64,000 bases of DNA from Archaeoglobaceae archaeon (lineage in GTDB: Archaea; Halobacteriota; Archaeoglobi; Archaeoglobales; Archaeoglobaceae), in the NCBI GenBank assembly GCA_025059545.1, contig JANXDJ010000001.1, positions 18,528-82,527 on the forward strand, written 5' to 3'. A program made the translations under genes and the position numbers. The number at the start of each line of letters is the position of its first letter. Within the stretch, counting starts at the first letter, position 1. Under the pieces are notes generated by a model. The model was not told the origin of the DNA. It ran no database searches and saw only the letters and a list, made by a program, of their open reading frames with translations. This document shows positions 30,674-39,092 of the stretch, in pieces.

Positions 30674-31902
30674 TTGATCACTCTTTCAAATTCTTTCGCC
30701 CTTTTTAGCGGTTTGGTCGCATCAATCCCCCACTTAGTAGTTGTTTCATCAGAAGAGGGATCAAGACTGCTTCCCCTTGCACCCTTTACGATCACCAGAT
30801 CTCGATCCGCCTGAAATCTTGTTGCAACGGCGTAATCGATGTCCTCGTAGCTGAATATGTCGATATCATCATCTACCACTATTACCCCTTTAAGACTTGG
30901 ATTCGCTGACAATGCTGCGATTATTGCATTCTTTGCATCTCCATCAGTCTTTTTTTCAATTTGAACAACTGCATGGAAGTAGTTTCTGCTTCCCGAAGTC
31001 GTTGCGACATTCTTAACCTTGCAAACATTTGAAACGAAGCGGTAAATGACAGGTTCATATGGAACACCCATGAGAATGCGATGTTCCATACCTCCGGGGG
31101 TTATAGAGTAATAGATCGCATCTTCTTTGGCATAGATCTCGTCGATCACAACCAGAGGCTCTTTTCTAACCTCATCATAGGTTCCAGTTATGTCAACAAA
31201 AGGTCCCTCTTCGACCGTTTCTGGAGTGATCCTACCAAAAAGGATGATCTCTGACTCTGGAAAGAGCATTTCTTCTCTTTTGTAAAGTGTTAATCCATTC
31301 ATCAACTTTGAAGCGTAGCTAAATTCTTCACCTATTCCAACTCTGGTCGCAGAAGCGAGCAAAAATAGCGGGTGGACGCCTATGCAGACAGCAATCTTTA
31401 GATCTTCACCATGCTCAACCGCATCTCTCCACATTAAATATGTATGCCTCGGAGCTACGAGACGAATTGCGAGGCTTTTCTCGTCGATGAGCATCATTCT
31501 GTGAATGCTCGCATTAAAGTGCTCTCTTTTAGCTATTACAACTCCTCCAGTGATATATCTCGATCTATCTTCGGGAAAATACTTTATGATTGGTAAATCG
31601 AATAGATTAACTCTTCTTTTATTCAAATTTAGCTCGGAAAAGTCTTTAAAGAGCAATTTCGCGTCTCTTTCATAAGCTTTTGCCAGTTCAATTGCGAGTC
31701 TATTTGGATCCATGCCCAAATACGTCGCAAGTAGTTCTCTCGAGCTTACTAAGTTTTTTGCAACCTTTTTTCCTTCAACATTTAAAATAATGGGCTTGTC
31801 CAGCAGTCCATTCTTCTTTAAAAAGTCAAGAACTTCGTAATGTCTTAGCTCTTTCTCTGAGACTTTAGGTCTAACTACCTCGATCGCGGTTCGAAGGTCC
31901 AT
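30670..31902 (-). CDS. UbiD-family decarboxylase, likely anhydromevalonate phosphate decarboxylase
   Basis: 410 residues, the short archaeal UbiD form. UbiD enzymes use prenylated FMN to decarboxylate unsaturated acids. The archaeal clade has been shown to decarboxylate trans-anhydromevalonate 5-phosphate to isopentenyl phosphate in the modified mevalonate pathway. ITGGVVIAKRE, SIHRMMLIDEKSLAIRL and the late RFQADRDLVIVKGARGSSLDPSSD region fit the family, including the R-E-D-type active-site environment. The specific substrate is inferred from archaeal context. It is followed by mobB and preceded, 24 bases away, by the EVE-domain gene. Confidence 0.85.
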   Translation of the reverse strand: MDLRTAIEVVRPKVSEKELRHYEVLDFLKKNGLLDKPIILNVEGKKVAKNLVSSRELLATYLGMDPNRLAIELAKAYERDAKLLFKDFSELNLNKRRVNLFDLPIIKYFPEDRSRYITGGVVIAKREHFNASIHRMMLIDEKSLAIRLVAPRHTYLMWRDAVEHGEDLKIAVCIGVHPLFLLASATRVGIGEEFSYASKLMNGLTLYKREEMLFPESEIILFGRITPETVEEGPFVDITGTYDEVRKEPLVVIDEIYAKEDAIYYSITPGGMEHRILMGVPYEPVIYRFVSNVCKVKNVATTSGSRNYFHAVVQIEKKTDGDAKNAIIAALSANPSLKGVIVVDDDIDIFSYEDIDYAVATRFQADRDLVIVKGARGSSLDPSSDETTTKWGIDATKPLKRAKEFERVIK

Positions 31903-31925
31903 ATATAGAATTCTTGTGAGAGAAT

Positions 31926-32372
31926 TTATTTTTTCTTACTCGAGATGATCAGCTTGTAGTCTTTCTCGCTTACTTCTCTCATTGCTTTGCCCATTAAATG
32001 TCCTGTCCATTTTCTCTTGTTTTTAATTAGCTCCAATCTTGGAATTAGCGGTTTGAATTCAAGAGGAGTTTTAAAGATCTCTATGGGCTTTATTTTGATC
32101 CTGAGTGGAAAATTTTCGTTGCCCATTCCCTTAGGAGACTTGAAGATCCTCGAAGGATCTTTAAAAACTTCTGAAATAGCTTCATATTCCGCAACGATCC
32201 TTGGTTCTTTAACTTCTTCGTTCTTTCTCTCTTGTTTAAGGTAGATCAAAAGTCTGTCGCCCTTTTTAACTTTTGAAATTGTTTTTTTGTGCCTTTCAGG
32301 AACGCCCCAAATGTTTTTGTCTTTTATAACCCCCCAGTTTTCCTCGGTGGTTATGCACAACCAAAATGCCAT
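31926..32372 (-). CDS. EVE-domain protein
   Basis: 148 residues, a single EVE (PUA-like) domain. The N-terminus [11 protein letters not shown] and [23 protein letters not shown] are characteristic, followed by the [10 protein letters not shown] strand. EVE domains resemble YTH and bind modified bases in RNA or DNA. The cellular target of this archaeal form is unknown. It stands upstream of ubiD-mobB in the same direction with a small gap, and diverges from the thioredoxin gene. Confidence 0.85.
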   Translation of the reverse strand: MAFWLCITTEENWGVIKDKNIWGVPERHKKTISKVKKGDRLLIYLKQERKNEEVKEPRIVAEYEAISEVFKDPSRIFKSPKGMGNENFPLRIKIKPIEIFKTPLEFKPLIPRLELIKNKRKWTGHLMGKAMREVSEKDYKLIISSKKK

Positions 32373-32457
32373 GGGAGATCATGGAGATCAACATTATAAA
32401 ATTTTTTCGATCAAAAGAGCGGGTAAAATTTAAAATAAATGGCAAAGTCTAAATACC

Positions 32458-32862
32458 ATGGATGAACTTGAAAAGATACGAAAAAGAAAGCTTGAGGAGT
32501 TGATGAAAATGGCTGAAAAGACAAAAATTCAAAATGAACCTATAAAATTGGACTCAGGGAATTTTGATGAGGTGACAAAGAAAAATGAAAATGTAGTTGT
32601 GGATTTCTGGGCAGAGTGGTGTATGCCTTGCAGATACATTGCACCTGTGATAGAAGAACTTGCAAAAGAATATGCAGGCAAAGTTATCTTTGGTAAGTTA
32701 AACGTAGACGAAAATCAGAATATTGCTACTCGTTTTGGAATTTCTGCTATACCTACGCTCATATTTTTCAAAAATGGAAAGGCAATGGACCAGATTGTCG
32801 GAGCAATGCCTAAAAAGGAGATAAAAAAGTGGATAGATACCAACATCCAAAGAAAGAGTTGA
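32458..32862 (+). CDS. Thioredoxin
   Basis: 134 residues. The thioredoxin fold begins after a charged helical N-terminal extension of about 25 residues. The redox site is WCMPC (Cys55 and Cys58), and cis-Pro is in ISAIPTLIFF. VDFWAEW is the canonical strand before the site. It reduces protein disulfides in the cytosol. TATA-like aaaatttaaaataa lies about 25 bases upstream. A small zinc-ribbon gene follows after 9 bases and is probably co-transcribed. Confidence 0.93.
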   Translation: MDELEKIRKRKLEELMKMAEKTKIQNEPIKLDSGNFDEVTKKNENVVVDFWAEWCMPCRYIAPVIEELAKEYAGKVIFGKLNVDENQNIATRFGISAIPTLIFFKNGKAMDQIVGAMPKKEIKKWIDTNIQRKS

Positions 32863-32871
32863 GGGGGGATT

Positions 32872-33099
32872 ATGGAACTCGTATGCAAGTCATGTGGAAA
32901 GAAAATAAATGTTGACGAGAAATTCAGCATTCTGGAATGTGGTTGTGGAGCATATTATAGGAAAAGCAGAGACTTCTCAGAGAAATGGGTTTTTGCTGGC
33001 TTCGGCAAAGCTACAAAGGAGAAGAGCAAGGAAGAATTAGAGACCAAGGAAGAGAAAGAGAAATACGAGGTTCAAAAGCTCAGAAAGAAGAAGAGTTGA
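32872..33099 (+). CDS. Small zinc-ribbon protein of unknown function
   Basis: 75 residues. The N-terminal half has CKSCGKK and CGCG, giving four possible metal ligands. The C-terminal half is a highly charged Lys/Glu helix ending LRKKKS. There is no recognisable family. A GAGGGGG ribosome site sits just before the ATG. It lies between the thioredoxin gene and the ribosomal L1 operon leader. Confidence 0.7.
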   Translation: MELVCKSCGKKINVDEKFSILECGCGAYYRKSRDFSEKWVFAGFGKATKEKSKEELETKEEKEKYEVQKLRKKKS

Positions 33100-33130
33100 A
33101 GCGATAGCTTAAAATACCTTGAGACAGAGA

Positions 33131-33176
33131 GGGTTGAAATCCGTAGGAGGCTTAAAAGCCGCTACACTACGGGAGG
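33131..33176 (+). promoter_or_regulatory. L1-binding RNA leader (autoregulatory site) before rpl1
   Basis: The leader can form a lower stem CCGTAG/CTACGG (33141-33146 with 33167-33172) and an upper hairpin GGCT-TAAA-AGCC (33149-33160). They are separated by an asymmetric internal loop GA / GCTACA. The GGAGGCU...AGCC core flanked by such a loop is the shape of the L1 site in 23S rRNA and in the Methanococcus L1 mRNA. L1 probably represses its own operon here. The ribosome site GGGAGGG (33171-33177) begins within the 3' side of the stem. Confidence 0.7.
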
Positions 33177-33182
33177 GATAGA

Positions 33183-33830
33183 ATGCTTGTCAATAAAGAG
33201 GAGTTATTAAAAGCCATAAATGAGGCAGTATCGAAGGCTAAGGACAGGAAATTCACCGAAACAGTAGAAATGGCAGTAAATTTGAGAAACATTGACATGA
33301 AAAAGCCTGAGAACAGAATTGACACAATCGTGTTGTTACCAAATGGCTTGGGAAAACCGAGGAGAGTTGGCGTTTTTGCAAGAGGGGAGACTGCTATTAA
33401 GGCTAAGAATGCTACAGCAGACCTTGTCTTGACCCCGGAAGACATAGATAGCCTCTCTAAAGATAAAAGAAAGGCGAGAAAAGTTGCAACCAGTGTTGAC
33501 TTTTTCATTGCTGAAGCACCTTTGATGGCAGAGATCGGTAAAAAACTTGGTGCGATTCTTGGTCCGAGAGGGAAAATACCTCAGCCAATACCCCCACTTT
33601 CAGATCCGAAACCAATTATAGACAGGCTCAGAAATTCAGTAAAGATCAGAACGAGAGACAAGATGACTTTCCATGTCCCCATAGGGATCAAGGGTATGAA
33701 AGCTGAGGCAATCGCTGATAATGCCATTGAAGTTCTAAAAGTTGTTGAGAACAAGTATGAAAACCCATTGCTCGTTCTTAAATCGGTCTATGTTAAAACA
33801 ACTATGGGTCCAGCAGTGAGGGTGGTATAA
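33183..33830 (+). CDS. rpl1: 50S ribosomal protein L1
   Basis: 215 residues, standard archaeal L1 (uL1). It binds 23S rRNA helices 76-78 at the mobile L1 stalk and its own mRNA. Signature segments include ATSVDFFIAEAPLMAEIGKK, LGPRGKIPQPIPP and the C-terminal VYVKTTMGPAVRV. It opens the L1-L10-L12 operon; L11 is not immediately upstream. Stop/start overlap with L10 is one base (taATG). Confidence 0.97.
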   Translation: MLVNKEELLKAINEAVSKAKDRKFTETVEMAVNLRNIDMKKPENRIDTIVLLPNGLGKPRRVGVFARGETAIKAKNATADLVLTPEDIDSLSKDKRKARKVATSVDFFIAEAPLMAEIGKKLGAILGPRGKIPQPIPPLSDPKPIIDRLRNSVKIRTRDKMTFHVPIGIKGMKAEAIADNAIEVLKVVENKYENPLLVLKSVYVKTTMGPAVRVV

Positions 33831-34831
33831 TGTCCGCTATAAAGGGTGCTCCACCTCAGTGGAAAGTAAGCCAGGTTGAAGAACTAAAGAAATTGATTTC
33901 ATCGCACAAAGTATTGGCTCTCACGAATTTTGAAAAAGTTCCAGCAAGCTTGATGCAGAAAGTTAAAAGAGACTTAAAGGGTTCAGCAGAAGTCAGAGTT
34001 GTAAAGAAAACACTTCTAAACATAGCTCTTGATTCGCTTGGCGAAGGTTATGAAAAGCTTAAAGACTACGCTAAGGGACAAGTAGCAATAATCGCAACAA
34101 ACGAGAATCCATTCAAGATCTATAAAAAGCTTGAAAGTCTGAAGATAGATTCGCCTTTGAAACCGAATCAGATTTCACCAATAGATGTCGTTGTAAACGA
34201 GGGGGCAACTTCTTTGCCTCCTGGTCCAGCGATGGCTGAATTGCAGATGGCGGGAATTCCAGCAGCAGTTGAGAAAGGCAAGGTTGTTATTAAAACAAAA
34301 GCTACAGTTGTCAAAGCAGGAGACATTGTAAAGCCAGAAGTTGCTAAAGCACTCGAAAAACTGAATATAAAACCGCTAAAAATCGGACTTGAGACAATAG
34401 CTGTTTACGATGGTGTAGTGCTTACACCAGATTTGCTGAAGATCGATGAAGAGGCAATAATTAAGGACTTCCAAAATGCTTACTCGATTGCAATGAATCT
34501 TGCAGTGAACTGCTGTTATGTAACAAAAGAGACCGCAGAGATCTTGCTTATGAAAGGTTTCATGGACGCAAAGAATCTTGCAATAAACGCAGGAATATTA
34601 GAAAAAGACGTTATGCCCGAGCTTTTGATGAAGGCTCATACTCATATGCTCTCCCTTGCCTCTATACTACCACCTGAAGCTCTTGATGATGAATTGAAGG
34701 CTTTAATTAAGAAAGAAGAAATTAAGCCTGCGGAGAAAGTGGAGGAGAAGAAGGAAGAAAAAGAAGAGAAAAAAGAAGAGGAAAAGAAGGAGGATGAAGC
34801 CATAGAGGGGCTTGCTTCCTTATTTGGTTAA
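33830..34831 (+). CDS. rpl10: 50S ribosomal protein L10 (acidic stalk protein P0)
   Basis: 333 residues. It anchors L12 dimers to the ribosomal stalk and recruits GTPase factors. The rRNA-binding N-terminal half contains [20 protein letters not shown] and [11 protein letters not shown], followed by archaeal helical L12-binding segments. A long Lys/Glu linker ends in IEGLASLFG, the C-terminal tail shared with L12. It is translationally coupled to L1. L12 follows after 13 bases with its own strong ribosome site. Confidence 0.97.
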   Translation: MSAIKGAPPQWKVSQVEELKKLISSHKVLALTNFEKVPASLMQKVKRDLKGSAEVRVVKKTLLNIALDSLGEGYEKLKDYAKGQVAIIATNENPFKIYKKLESLKIDSPLKPNQISPIDVVVNEGATSLPPGPAMAELQMAGIPAAVEKGKVVIKTKATVVKAGDIVKPEVAKALEKLNIKPLKIGLETIAVYDGVVLTPDLLKIDEEAIIKDFQNAYSIAMNLAVNCCYVTKETAEILLMKGFMDAKNLAINAGILEKDVMPELLMKAHTHMLSLASILPPEALDDELKALIKKEEIKPAEKVEEKKEEKEEKKEEEKKEDEAIEGLASLFG

Positions 34832-34844
34832 GGAGGTGTTGAAA

Positions 34845-35159
34845 ATGGAGTATATATATGCAGCTTTGTTGTTGCATTCCGCTGGAAAGGAAATAAACGA
34901 GGGAAACGTGAAGGCAGTTCTTGAAGCTGCTGGAGTTGCAGTGAACGAAGCCAGAGTTAAAGCCTTAGTCGCAGCGCTTGAAGGAGTTAACATAAGTGAA
35001 GCTCTGCAGAAAACCGCAATGCCTATGGTTGCTCCAGTGAGCGCTCAACCAACCGCACCAGCAGAGAAGAAAGAAGAGAAGAAGGAAGAAAAGAAGAAAG
35101 AAGAGGAAGAAAAGAAAGAGGAAGAAGCGATCGAGGGTCTCGCATCATTATTTGGCTAA
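34845..35159 (+). CDS. rpl12: 50S ribosomal protein L12 (P1)
   Basis: 104 residues from ATG 34845. A perfect AGGAGGTG (34831-34838) six bases upstream decides this start over an in-frame codon at 34812 inside L10. The N-terminal dimerisation and L10-binding domain begins [18 protein letters not shown] Lys/Glu-rich hinge leads to the factor-binding tail IEGLASLFG, identical to that of L10. Multiple copies form the ribosomal stalk. The strong ribosome site fits the need for several copies per ribosome. Confidence 0.97.
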   Translation: MEYIYAALLLHSAGKEINEGNVKAVLEAAGVAVNEARVKALVAALEGVNISEALQKTAMPMVAPVSAQPTAPAEKKEEKKEEKKKEEEEKKEEEAIEGLASLFG

Positions 35160-35182
35160 TATTTTTTAGAATTTTTTAGATA
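35160..35182 (+). terminator. Tandem T-run terminator after rpl12
   Basis: Two T6 runs (35162-35167 and 35172-35177) follow the rpl12 stop directly. Archaeal RNA polymerase terminates at such U-runs without needing a hairpin, so this probably ends the L1-L10-L12 message. Confidence 0.55.
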
Positions 35183-35346
35183 GATTAAATTTCTCATTTA
35201 AGATTTTATATTTATATTCCCTTCCCATAAATCGTTAAAACAACATTGCATTGATGCTTCTAACAAAATTTTCCCTTCTTCAATCTCGGGACAACATTAA
35301 AGCTCAAAAGTTAAAAAGATCGTTTCCTGTGGAACTTCTACCGAAA

Positions 35347-35360
35347 AGTATATATATACC
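35347..35360 (+). promoter_or_regulatory. TATA promoter of the histone gene
   Basis: AAAGTATATATATACC is a near-ideal archaeal TATA region located 44-57 bases before the histone ATG. It implies a leader of about 25 bases containing the GGAGAAAGGAGGTG ribosome site. The rest of the 35183-35346 intergenic sequence shows no gene or repeat. Confidence 0.7.
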
Positions 35361-35403
35361 TAATACTAAATTTTATAGCGAAAGGAGAAAGGAGGTGGGT
35401 TGA

Positions 35404-35607
35404 ATGGCTGAACTACCTATGGCACCAGTAGATAGATTGATTAGGAAGGCTGGTGCTGAAAGGGTAAGTGCGGATGCTGTGCAGAAGATGGTTGAGGTTC
35501 TCGAAGACTACGCAGTTCAGGTTGCAAAGAAAGCAGTAGACATTGCAAAGCACTCTGGAAGAAAGACAGTCACAGCAGAAGACATAAAGCTCGCAACCTC
35601 GATGTAA
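35404..35607 (+). CDS. Archaeal histone
   Basis: 67 residues, one histone fold without tails. It begins [22 protein letters not shown], with the conserved [11 protein letters not shown] start, central [31 protein letters not shown] and the terminal TAEDIKLA. It compacts DNA as dimers and longer hypernucleosomes. A strong TATA and an AGGAGGTG ribosome site suggest high expression. An HDAC-like hydrolase lies at 43137, but tail-less histones make a direct link doubtful. Confidence 0.96.
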   Translation: MAELPMAPVDRLIRKAGAERVSADAVQKMVEVLEDYAVQVAKKAVDIAKHSGRKTVTAEDIKLATSM

Positions 35608-35632
35608 AGGATATATAAGACTAAAATTTTTA

Positions 35633-36331
35633 CTAATTTTTTAAATATTTTTTGAATAGATTTAAATGCTTTTCGGGAGCAACAAGAAACTCCAGTTTTT
35701 CGATTTCGTCGACGAAATAATACATTTCCTCTTCTTGCGTGTCGAATGGTTCGACAAATCTCAGCTCTGGAATGGTTGAATAATTTTCATTTTTTAGCCA
35801 TTCGTGGTTGATGTAATAATAACAAGCCCCTCTGAGCTTTTTGTAGGGCTCGTAAATTGAAGAGAAATCTCTACATACCCAGTTCGAAGTTAGAAGCATT
35901 CTTTTAGTTGGATTTATAGTTACATGTCCACAACCCGGAGGGACAATGACAAGATCGCCTTTTTCAGCCTCGATAGCCATACAATCGACCAATTTGTCCC
36001 CTTCTCTTCTCTGAACTACAAAAATAGCCTCTCCTTCAATAACTTGATAGATCTCGGGATAAGTAAGTCCTGCAGAGTTCGTTGGGTGATAATGTCCATA
36101 AGTCTTTACGCTTTCTCCACCAATTTCCGCTGGAGGAATGATCGTGAAATCGTATCTCAGTTTCGCGTTCAAAATTTTTCTCTTATCTTCTTCACACTCG
36201 TATATATCTCTGAACATGTAATAAGCATCAAAATCCCTAAAAATTTTATCAGGAAAGGCTAACACGGGCTTTAGATCAGTTGCCCTTCTGACTTCCGCCT
36301 TGAAAAGAAACTCGCCAAACTCGTATTCCAT
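35633..36331 (-). CDS. pgi: Glucose-6-phosphate isomerase, cupin type
   Basis: 232 residues. Archaeal cupin-type PGI interconverts glucose-6-P and fructose-6-P and is unrelated to the bacterial enzyme. The metal-binding cupin motif is GHYHP...YPEIYQVIEGEA with the downstream His in PPGCGHVTIN. It closely resembles the enzyme characterised from Archaeoglobus (recalled). It is convergent with the histone gene, with the intervening T-rich sequence (35616-35652) able to terminate both. Confidence 0.93.
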   Translation of the reverse strand: MEYEFGEFLFKAEVRRATDLKPVLAFPDKIFRDFDAYYMFRDIYECEEDKRKILNAKLRYDFTIIPPAEIGGESVKTYGHYHPTNSAGLTYPEIYQVIEGEAIFVVQRREGDKLVDCMAIEAEKGDLVIVPPGCGHVTINPTKRMLLTSNWVCRDFSSIYEPYKKLRGACYYYINHEWLKNENYSTIPELRFVEPFDTQEEEMYYFVDEIEKLEFLVAPEKHLNLFKKYLKN

Positions 36332-36376
36332 GGAGAAAATAGATTGAGAATATTAAAATTTTTTGGATTGAAAAAG

Positions 36377-37405
36377 TTATACCATTTTCTCTTTAACAAG
36401 TAGCTCCGCATTCAATATGCTTGCCCCAGCAGCACCACGGACTGTGTTATGTCCGAGAACTATGTATTTTATTCCCCATGCGTCCTTCCTTATTCTGCCA
36501 ACCACTACACTCATCCCCTTGCCTGTGTCTCGATCAAGCCTTGGTTGTGGTCGATCGATCTCATCTCTGATGACGATCACCTTCTCAGGAGACGTAGGCA
36601 AATCTAATGGCTTTAGAGAGTTAAAAGCCTTTTTAACTTCTTCCACACTCACATCTTGCTCAAATTCTACCCAAACCGCTTCAGTGTGACCATCCAACAC
36701 TGGAACACGGTGACAAGAAGCTGAGATCTTAAATTTCGCGAAATCAATTCTGTCGCCCTTGAAAGTTCCAAGCATCTTTAATGGTTCACTCTCGCACTTC
36801 TCCTCTTCATTCTTGATGAACGGGATTATATTGTCAGTGATGGAAAGCGATGGAACTCCTGGATAACCCGCTCCACTTAAAGCTTGCATCGAAGCCATTC
36901 TAACACTTTTCAATCCAAATTTCATCAGAGGTTTCAGCGTTAGAACAAACATCGTGCTCGTGCAATTTGGATTCGTTATAATGTATCCATCCCACTTTCT
37001 TCTCTTTTTCTGCACTTCTACCAGTTTCAAATGGTCCGCATTGACCTCTGGAATCACAAGAGGGACGTCTTCTTCCATTCTGAAAGCAGAAGCGTTGCTT
37101 GAAACTACAAAACCTGCTTCCGCAAATTTTGGCTCGACTTCCTTAGCGATGTCAGCAGGCAAAGCGGAGAAGACTATGTCCGCATCAACTTGCTTTGGAT
37201 CGAGCGAGACCATTTCAACATCTTTGGCATACTCTGGAATGTTTGCTGAGATCAACCATTCCACTTCGCTCCCATACTTCCTTCCTATTCTCCTTTCTGA
37301 CGCTGCAAGACTCTTTACCTTGAACCATGGATGATTCTCGAGCAATTGAACAAACTTTTGCCCAACCATTCCTGTAGCTCCAAGAACGCAAACGCTGTAG
37401 TGCAT
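36377..37405 (-). CDS. asd: Aspartate-semialdehyde dehydrogenase
   Basis: 342 residues. It reduces aspartyl phosphate to aspartate semialdehyde with NADPH, feeding lysine, threonine and methionine synthesis. The nucleotide loop [10 protein letters not shown] opens the protein and the catalytic Cys148 lies in TNPNCTST. A His in [16 protein letters not shown] completes the active site, in the archaeal/fungal-type version. It supplies the DapF branch at 21252. It appears monocistronic, with pgi downstream after 45 bases. Confidence 0.95.
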   Translation of the reverse strand: MHYSVCVLGATGMVGQKFVQLLENHPWFKVKSLAASERRIGRKYGSEVEWLISANIPEYAKDVEMVSLDPKQVDADIVFSALPADIAKEVEPKFAEAGFVVSSNASAFRMEEDVPLVIPEVNADHLKLVEVQKKRRKWDGYIITNPNCTSTMFVLTLKPLMKFGLKSVRMASMQALSGAGYPGVPSLSITDNIIPFIKNEEEKCESEPLKMLGTFKGDRIDFAKFKISASCHRVPVLDGHTEAVWVEFEQDVSVEEVKKAFNSLKPLDLPTSPEKVIVIRDEIDRPQPRLDRDTGKGMSVVVGRIRKDAWGIKYIVLGHNTVRGAAGASILNAELLVKEKMV

Positions 37406-37499
37406 GCGTTTAGAATTCCATAGGTATTAAAAAGTTGTCGAGTTTGAAATGAATTGATTTTTAACCAAGGTATTTAAATTTAGCAAGCAGGTTTGATTT

Positions 37500-38063
37500 A
37501 TGAGATTGGAACTTTACTGCGATAACTGTAAAGAAATTACTGACCACGAAAAGGTAAAAAAGGATCTTTTTAGATGTTTAGCCTGCGGAACTCATGCTCA
37601 ATTAAAGCTTGAAAGAGAGGTTGAAATAAAAGCGATTCTAAGTGAGGAAGACATAACCCAGATAGGAACTGTGAAGCTCTTAGAAGAAGAGGAACTAATT
37701 AAAGGAAATGAGTTAATAGTTGACCTCGAAGAGGAAAGTAGAGTAGGTAGAATAACCGCAATTCAGCTTAAGGATGGTAAAGTTGTGGAGTTTGCCAAAG
37801 CTAAGGATTCAAAAGCGGTTTGGCTAAAAGAAGTTGGAGAAGTCTACGTTAAATTTAGTCTACATAAAAAGGCTATAACCTCTTCTTACAAGATCCTATT
37901 CGATGGTGAGACAGAGTTTTCCGTAGGTGAAGAAATAGAGATTGAGGGAAAGAGATATGTTATAAGGAGAATTAAGCTTATAGACGGAAAATTGTTGAAA
38001 AGAGAGGGGGAAAAGGCGCTTGCAAAAGAGGTAAAGAGGGTATATGCGACCTATTCGCCTTAG
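37500..38063 (+). CDS. HVO_0476-like zinc-finger protein
   Basis: 187 residues. An N-terminal zinc ribbon (CDNC at about 7-10 and CLAC at about 27-30) precedes a beta-rich region with many Glu/Lys residues. It fits the archaeal HVO_0476 zinc-finger family, whose function is unknown. The start lies 25-30 bases after a TATA-like gtatttaaatt. It overlaps the next gene by 20 bases, so the two are probably translated together. Confidence 0.65.
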   Translation: MRLELYCDNCKEITDHEKVKKDLFRCLACGTHAQLKLEREVEIKAILSEEDITQIGTVKLLEEEELIKGNELIVDLEEESRVGRITAIQLKDGKVVEFAKAKDSKAVWLKEVGEVYVKFSLHKKAITSSYKILFDGETEFSVGEEIEIEGKRYVIRRIKLIDGKLLKREGEKALAKEVKRVYATYSP

Positions 38064-39000
38064 AGACTTTGTTAGAGTTGGGGATTGCTATTTTTCAGTT
38101 CTCGGCTATAAAAATGCGGAAAGAGTCAAATGCTTCCTTCGCTACTCACCACACGACAATGGGGAGAGGATTAAGAATGGAAAGAGGTTTAAAAAGCTTT
38201 CCCACGATGAGGCTTTAGCGCATCCTTTAGCAAAAAAATACTTTGAGAATGAGATTTTCCGTATTCCAGCAAGGGATATCGAAGAAGTTTTCAAGCCAGA
38301 AGAAAGACTTAAAGATGCGATGGATTCGAATGTGGCAAAGATAGTTGATTTCTTCAGCTCAATTTCGCTTGATCAGATGGGTGTAACGGGTTCAAGGCTT
38401 ATAGGTCTGCAGAGTGAAGAATCGGATGTCGATTTCATTGTCTATGGGAAATGGTGGTTCGTTGCAAGAGAGATGTTGAAGAGGGGAATTGAAAATGGTT
38501 CTCTTCAAGACTTAGACGACTCTGCGTGGGATTTTATATACCGAAAGAGAAAAGTTCCGATTCCGTTTGAGCTATTTGTCGCTCATGAAAAAAGAAAGTT
38601 CCATAGAGCCTATCTCGGCGAAACTTATTTTGATCTGCTATACGTGAGAGGTTACGAAGAGATAGACAATGGAGTCCCAGAAGAGATTGGGAAAAAGCTC
38701 GGTAAAAGAACCATCGAGGCTTCAGTTCTCGACGACCGCTACATATTCGACTATCCTGCCTACTATCCTATTGAACACAAAGAAGTGAAAGCTATTCTTT
38801 GTTTCACACACACGTTTGCAGGACAGGCTTTCAAAGGTGAAAAGGTTATCGCAAGAGGAGATCTCGAGGAGATAAATGGAGAGAATTACCTCGTAGTTGG
38901 AACAAAAAGAGAGGTCGAAGATGAGTTTATAATCTCCAAAGAGCTGACGAAAAAAGAAGGTTTCAAGTTATCGGAATACAGAGAACTTCTTAATTTATAA
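38044..39000 (+). CDS. Predicted nucleotidyltransferase (Pol beta superfamily)
   Basis: 318 residues. The Pol-beta-type active site reads GVTGSRLIGLQSEESDVDFIVYG, with GS and the DxD-like pair spaced as in minimal nucleotidyltransferases. A short N-terminal region (RFKKLSHDEALAHPLAKKYF) and a beta-rich C-terminal domain (about 235-318) surround it. The same plan occurs in an uncharacterised archaeal family (COG1665 as recalled). Substrate is unknown. A link to RNA or translation is possible, given its coupling to a zinc-ribbon protein, but unproven. Confidence 0.75.
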   Translation: MRPIRLRDFVRVGDCYFSVLGYKNAERVKCFLRYSPHDNGERIKNGKRFKKLSHDEALAHPLAKKYFENEIFRIPARDIEEVFKPEERLKDAMDSNVAKIVDFFSSISLDQMGVTGSRLIGLQSEESDVDFIVYGKWWFVAREMLKRGIENGSLQDLDDSAWDFIYRKRKVPIPFELFVAHEKRKFHRAYLGETYFDLLYVRGYEEIDNGVPEEIGKKLGKRTIEASVLDDRYIFDYPAYYPIEHKEVKAILCFTHTFAGQAFKGEKVIARGDLEEINGENYLVVGTKREVEDEFIISKELTKKEGFKLSEYRELLNL

Positions 39001-39092
39001 AAATTATTCTCAACAAACTTCAACTAAAAATGATTTTTCAAGTTAGAATTTGGAGGCGAAATTTTATTATATTCAACTCGTAAGCGAACCCC

